Part shown: positions 58,663 through 64,000 of the stretch, piece by piece
Position numbering within the stretch: position 1 is the first letter of the stretch
How the letters are laid out: every line of letters starts with the position of its first letter
NCBI GenBank assembly: GCA_026874595.1
Contig: CM049306.1
Coordinates: 106,777,142 to 106,841,141 of the forward strand
DNA: 64,000 nucleotides
Source: Sipunculus nudus
Taxonomy: Eukaryota > Annelida > Sipuncula > Golfingiida > Sipunculidae
Direction: 5' to 3'
The notes under the pieces: generated by a model
What the model saw: the letters and a program-made list of their open reading frames with translations, nothing else
Told to the model about the DNA's origin: nothing
The model's database searches: none
Position numbers and translations under genes: made by a program

Positions 58663-60478
58663 GAACCAACGAGCCAACCAGTTTCTTGGAATTTCCATGC
58701 AATGATTCCTGAGATGTTCCAGACCTTTTACTGAAATGGAGTACTGATTTTTATGCAAGTGTTGTAAAATTTTAAGAACTCTTCCACAAAAATACCCTAA
58801 CAGTGTGCCCGATTATTGTCTAGTATTTCGATTTTTAGATTCTTGACAATATTGTTGTTTGTGTTCTGCCAACGTTCACCGGCCGGCCGGATGACAGACT
58901 AAATACCATTACTTCAGCTTTGAGTCAGCCATCCCGGACTTTCAGTAATCTGAGCTATAACCTTGTAGGGATCACCTGCAAAGCTTTACACACGCTTATC
59001 CTCCAGAACTCACCGCACCACTATATTCTTTAACATTTAGAGATATAAAGTAAGTATAATAAACAGCCAGACATGCGAACAACAAAATTATCCTTCATTT
59101 GGACCAGCTTTAATTATCTGCTTCTATAGTTAAAATTCCACTCCTCACACTCCAACCTGTATCCAATTTCTTAAATATTTTGTATACACATTATAAAATG
59201 TATGCAAACAGACACACAGACAAATGTAGATACATGGCCTCCTTTCAACTTTGTTGGCGAAAGAAACCGTCAACTTATAATATATAAACCAGGGGTCGTA
59301 ATAATGCTTATCCGCCTGTATCAGACAAGCAAACACGTGCACAGAAGGCATATTTTTTCATTTGTAAATGTAAACCCTAAGTAGGAAAGTATGTATTCCT
59401 CCTTCAATAAGCGCTTACTCGCAAAAACAGAAACTTTACACATGCAGGTGAGCAGTTTATTCCTATAGGGAAAATATAGCACGCCTTTTTAATACCTGTT
59501 TACTTACCTAGTGTTCTCATCAACAGCCCTCGCTTTTTGTGGTGTCCAAACCAAGGTGTCGCTTTTCACACCTTAATCTATCAGCCTGTACTGATACCCA
59601 ATAACACCTGAGCCCCGTGTCTCCACGATACCGCGGTATTTTGCCCCTGCATATTGCTACCAACTACTTGTGGAGTGTTGACACAGGGATTATCTTTATT
59701 AAAAACAGGCGTTAGCATCAAGAGTCAGAAGAGTGCTTCACGTCAAGCTTTTATATCTGTTTGGCCCGTGTCACCAGTTACGATGTGAAGCTGCCAGGAC
59801 GAAACATATTCGTGAAACAATGAAACAGCGAACAGCATTATGGGATTTGGAAGTTCAGAGATTCGTTACAGTATACTAGTAGTTCAAATATAATTATAAA
59901 TAAACGGATGCACATATTTGTATCATTCATATCAATCCGTCATGTGCTTGGACTACGCAGTGTTCATCTCAATAGGTATCTTATTAAGCATCTTATTTGA
60001 GTATTATTAAATAAAGGTTTTTGAGAACGTTGCTATAGCTAGATTTAGATGTGCCCGCTTTAAAATAAAGAGTAGAGGAGGGTAGATGTAATGGTGAGCA
60101 GTTAAAGGAGAGAATATGTAGATGTTGTGAAAAACATAACAGAAGTATATATTGAATGGCATTTTCTGATGAGATGTGATCAGTATCAGGATATTACAGA
60201 ACAATATGTGCCAGAAAGATATTAGAACCCTAGCAGTGAAACTTTTATTGACCTGATGAATGATGATTGAGAAGAAGTAGCAAAGAACAAGCAATATATC
60301 TTATGAAGGCGAGCAAAATTAGGGAAACGAATTTAGAGTTCAAAGACTAATACACAATAAGAAGAGTATTAAGAAAAGATCGATATCATATGACAGGAAG
60401 AAAGTACAGTAAAAAGTTTAAACTGACAAGATGATGCATGCCTAACAAAACATTATTTGACAAATGTGGTGGTATATT

Positions 60479-60479
<1 letters not shown>
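58663..60479 (-). other. Intronic, nothing recognised
   Basis: Part of the large intron of the ankyrin gene. A GGCCGGCCGG motif at 58,880 recalls the end of the dispersed repeat family at position 100, but no extended match follows. No exon seen. Confidence 0.4.

Positions 60480-60548
<69 letters not shown>
60480..60548. repeat. (AT)n microsatellite, longest in the window
   Basis: Uninterrupted alternating A/T tract of about 69 bp. Open frames through it on both strands are artefacts. Confidence 0.95.
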
Positions 60549-60550
<2 letters not shown>

Positions 60551-62216
60551 TATAGGCCCTATAAGTGTTATACCAAGGGCCTTAATGCCGTTTCCAGAAG
60601 CGGTAATAGTATGGATATCATTCGTTGCAACGACTTCGTTTCGCCTGCAGTTTGTACACAGTACAAAGTCGCCGAACTTGTTATACAATTCACTTCTTTA
60701 AGGTGAATGTGCCTTTTCATATGTTTATTTATCATCGGAAGCTTTAATGTCTTAATGAAATGTAGTCACAAGAAAGTATATTACTTTAAACTACAATCAT
60801 ACTTACGTTGGAATAGCAATAATTATGGTCGCGATAGGAGCAGCTGTCGTTTAGTACTGTTTGAAAAGTGAAGACGAGTGTTTGATTAATGACCATCATG
60901 AGTAAGAAACAAGTCTACAGAGGTCACGCGAGGTCACATTCATCAACCCAGTTTCTGCTGATAATGAGAAGTATTCACAGCACTGTCTCCTTCTGTTTAA
61001 TCATGGTAACGGTCGGAGCTGGCAGGCCTTGGACACAGGCTTGATTGCTCCGACACGAAACACTCAAATGTTTCTGTAAAACCAGTTTCTGAGACTCAGC
61101 CGTAACGAGGACGCGCCATTTATTACAGACAATACAGACCGATCGAAGCGGCCCCAGAGCACTAATGAAATAATGAAACACGTTCGGAAAACGTACTCGT
61201 GGATTTATTGGTCGGTTGTCGAATCAAGGGACCGGCCAAAGGCCTAAATCTGTATATATCCAGGAGAAATCTGTTTTGGTCGTTATATGAATTAAAATAC
61301 ATAATATTACGTGTACATTAAGGGATAAGCGGCACCCAGTGAGTTAACGTACACGCACGTTTGTAGTTTGGTCGTTAATTTTACTCTCTAAGCGCGCACG
61401 CTTCATTTAGAACAAATAAATATGTACTAAAGCACACGTGTCTTTGATGTTCGGTTGAACAATGTTCAATGCCCTGTTTGTGTTCAGGTGATGAATGTTC
61501 AGTCCCCTGTTTGTTTTCAGATAAAAAAATGTACTATTCTCTTCATCTATATGTGCAAAGCTCAGTTCCATGTATGTTATGTATAACAATTACCATATAG
61601 TTAGTTCCTGTTTGGGTGTTCTTCAATAATGTTCAGTTGAACAATGTTCCGTTCCCTAAGTGTTTGTGTGCAGTTGGTTTTAGTTTAGTAGTGTTTAGTA
61701 GCCAATTTCCCTGTATGATTGCAATAAACCAAATTTCAATTGAATTAACTACGGGTCAGGAGGTTTTGCTGTATTTTTTTATTCCACCTTTAATTACCAT
61801 TCTCTTCAAACCAATGACCCTGCTTTACACCACCAGTTCCTGTACATCTCCTATTAATATTGACAGCTTTATATATATTTTTAGTTTAGCAGGAACTGAG
61901 AGGAATATGCTTTCATTTTTTGTTGTTGCTGAAATACCGAGTTCTAAATAGTACACAACTATCTTTCGGTCATGCTTGTACGCAGTGTACGCACCGTTTC
62001 ATAAACAATAATTCTTTCTCTCAAGCACGCACACATATATACTCACATCTTCATAGGGGACTGAGTAATCCTAACTCCGGGCCACTTTCTCTTGTAACAA
62101 GATTATAATATACTTGAAAAATGACTTTTCTTGTGTAAATTTGACATATTTCTCATTAATGTACGTCCGGTTGTAATTCATTTTATTTTTCGTTAAAGAG
62201 ACTGATAAACACTCAC
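60549..62216 (-). other. Intronic, nothing recognised
   Basis: A degenerate set of 'gttcagttgaacaatgttc'-like palindromic phrases lies at 61,450-61,650. No exon or known element recognised. Confidence 0.4.
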
Positions 62217-62466
62217 CATTGCGTTTTCATCTTCCTGCTTTTGTGTGACGTCATGATCTGGTGTCATGTCCCCCTCGACTTGTTGTGTGTCACCGTCCAG
62301 CCCATCCTCTCCCTCCATGCTGGCTGGATAATCCCCCACGGTGTTATCCGGGTCTGTTGTCCCCTCACTTAGAGGTCCAACACTTCCCTGCCCCGAGGTC
62401 CTCCCCGAGTCGTCTCCGACAGGGGGCGTGGCCAGCGTCATGTCGTCTGCTGTCAGTTCTCCAGTC
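62217..62466 (-). CDS. Ankyrin-gene exon 1 of those seen: Gly/Ser/Asp-rich stretch
   Basis: The acceptor ATCTTTTGCAG precedes 250 bp, and a perfect donor ATG|GTGAGT follows. The frame reads TGELTADDMTLATPPVGDDS, then a Gly/Asp/Ser-rich stretch ending in QKQEDENAM. It has no folded domain and is probably disordered. It starts in the middle of a codon (one base carried in), so at least one more 5' exon exists, beyond 62,466 or off the window. Its phase-0 exit fits the Glu-rich exon at 56,134. Confidence 0.7.
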
Positions 62467-64000
62467 CTGCAAAAGATTTTGTCCGTGAACGTCAAAGTGT
62501 TGTTACACAAACCACGCTTGATATAAAATTTTGAGTTTTGCTGCTCTTGAAAAACACTGAATTCAGTAGTAAGTTACTATATACCTATATTATAACCTTT
62601 CATTTGCCTGGAGCAAATTTATCAGTGGACAGGTATGGGAAGTGTAATTGCACCATTCAGGTAGTTGTCCGCTCATTGGACCCGGAAAGCCGTTACTGTG
62701 TGCCTCGTAAACACAGATAATGTTCAGGGAATACTGCTCTATGACTCCACGAGTGCGTGTAATGATATTGTTACCTGCTACGATTATTATACCGTATGGC
62801 GTAAAACAAAACTCCGTTCGTTCCTGGTTTATTTAGCCCGAGGCACTTTCTTCAGTTCAGCGAACTATCAGATACATCACATCGGCATTCACTTTTAAGT
62901 GGTTCACTTGTTAATTGTTTCAGCCGCTGCTATATACATGTGGTGCTTTTACACAGGCGTAACGTAGTTAAGTGGCACATTTACTGCACGCAGATCAGCT
63001 GCGACTCTTAGTAACAGTGATCAAGGGCCGCTAATAAGCGGACTATGGGATGTTATCTCCTACACATGTTATCAGAGGGCGAATACAAAACTACACTCAG
63101 ATCAGTCCTTAGAAAAACAGTTTTATTACGTCTTCATTAACTACGCACCATAAACACTGCATGCCATTTAATAGTAAATACTAGAGATCCTTATCATATA
63201 GACGAAACTGGAATGGCACGCCTTCCTCTGACAAAACAATAACCATAATTGTACACGAGGAGGATGTGACAGATGTGACTTGACGATCCTTCCTGGGATT
63301 TGTATTCAGATTCGAAGCCAAAGACTTAGGGGGGGGGTTGTAATCGGGCCGTGTCCAGTAAAAAAGGACAAGGATCTTTGATATAGTTTCCTATGTTGTT
63401 TCAGTCTGCAAAATTGCTAAATTGCGTCAACCCTGGAAAACTTACATAGCTAAATATGAGAAATTTTTCTCACGTCACTATTTGCACCACATCTGTGAAA
63501 AACCAAGAAGGAACAATCGAATTTTAGTTCTGTTTTACATAACCACAGTTCTTATAAAAATCTTAGCGACAGATCAAAATGTTAGATTAGTACAACCACC
63601 CAAAAACAGCGGAGAATCAGGAGAGATAGGACCGTGACTGCCGTGAAAAAAAAATGTTTGTGAATTAAAGGCTCAAAATGAGAGAAGGCGGAAACTGATT
63701 CAAGCCTGAAGGACTGAAGTTTGGACTCGAACGAATTAGGATAGAATAGAATCGAACACGGATAATTTAGAATCGAACACAGTTCTGTAGATTTGTCCCC
63801 AATTTAACGACCACCATCTATTTACGACCACCCACCCCGCTATGGAGACCACTATTTCTAGTCACAGGCAAATGTATATGAAGGCTTTTCATAATAAATG
63901 TTCTAGACGACCACTCTCCCGACCTCTCCCGGTCGTCGTATAACTGGCTCCTTTTGAACCTGTACATTTTACCATACAAATGTCAAGTATGTGCTTAAGG
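62467..64000. other. No exon or element recognised
   Basis: Likely intron or upstream region of the ankyrin gene. The end of the window (63,730-63,960) has short reiterations ('gaatcgaacac' twice, 'acgaccacc' several times) that look like a fragment of an unclassified repeat. Confidence 0.4.

Overview
This is AT-rich, intron-bearing eukaryotic DNA, most likely from an invertebrate and plausibly a bivalve mollusc. That is inferred from its mix of mobile elements: a Ty3-type LTR element, an APE-type LINE, Helitron-like elements, PIF/Harbinger and piggyBac remnants, many (AT)n tracts and hammerhead-ribozyme sequence of the kind found in Penelope-like elements. No bacterial genes are present. Most open frames in the window are accidental; several exist only because a tandem repeat has a period divisible by three.

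Host genes. One gene model is well supported. Six minus-strand exons run from 62,466 down to 45,050 with matching splice phases. They encode a Ser/Gly/Asp-rich stretch, a Glu-rich stretch, ankyrin-repeat exons, a further conserved-looking exon and a basic, Ser/Arg-rich C-terminal exon. The 6.7-kb last intron holds a hammerhead-containing palindrome, a MITE and repeat fragments. A second, weaker candidate is a minus-strand first coding exon at 7,790-7,838 with a signal-peptide-like start and a strong splice donor.

Mobile DNA. The centre (21.2-35.1 kb) is a three-layer nest. A 57-bp-period minisatellite was split by a LINE (minus strand, 22.64-27.94 plus about 34.03-34.26 kb). The LINE 5' UTR was then split by a Ty3-type LTR retrotransposon (27,945-34,022, minus strand). 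Both retroelements carry stops and frameshifts. A second nest lies at 37.2-39.7 kb: a 42-bp minisatellite holds a TRIM-like array of three LTRs and two short internal regions, and one internal region was split at TTAA by a piggyBac-like element. The LTR contains tRNA-type pol III A and B boxes. Two full Helitron-like copies (11.57-13.06 kb on plus, 43.52-44.64 kb on minus) and a third 3' end (52.1-52.3 kb) share a CTAG terminus.

Other regions. A Harbinger-type element with 1.2-kb span and clear terminal inverted repeats sits at 57.45-58.66 kb inside a gene intron. Two MITE families each have two copies. Three stretches (1-180, 46.0-47.2 and 56.5-57.3 kb) belong to one dispersed repeat family. 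Two segments (0.19-1.24 and 2.58-3.59 kb) are diverged copies of each other. The remaining intergenic stretches show nothing recognisable and are listed as such.

The most unusual items are the perfect 193-bp palindrome carrying two head-to-head hammerhead ribozyme motifs (51,000-51,192), the pol III-type promoter inside a TRIM LTR, and a PHD-finger-like segment between RNase H and integrase in the Ty3-type element.
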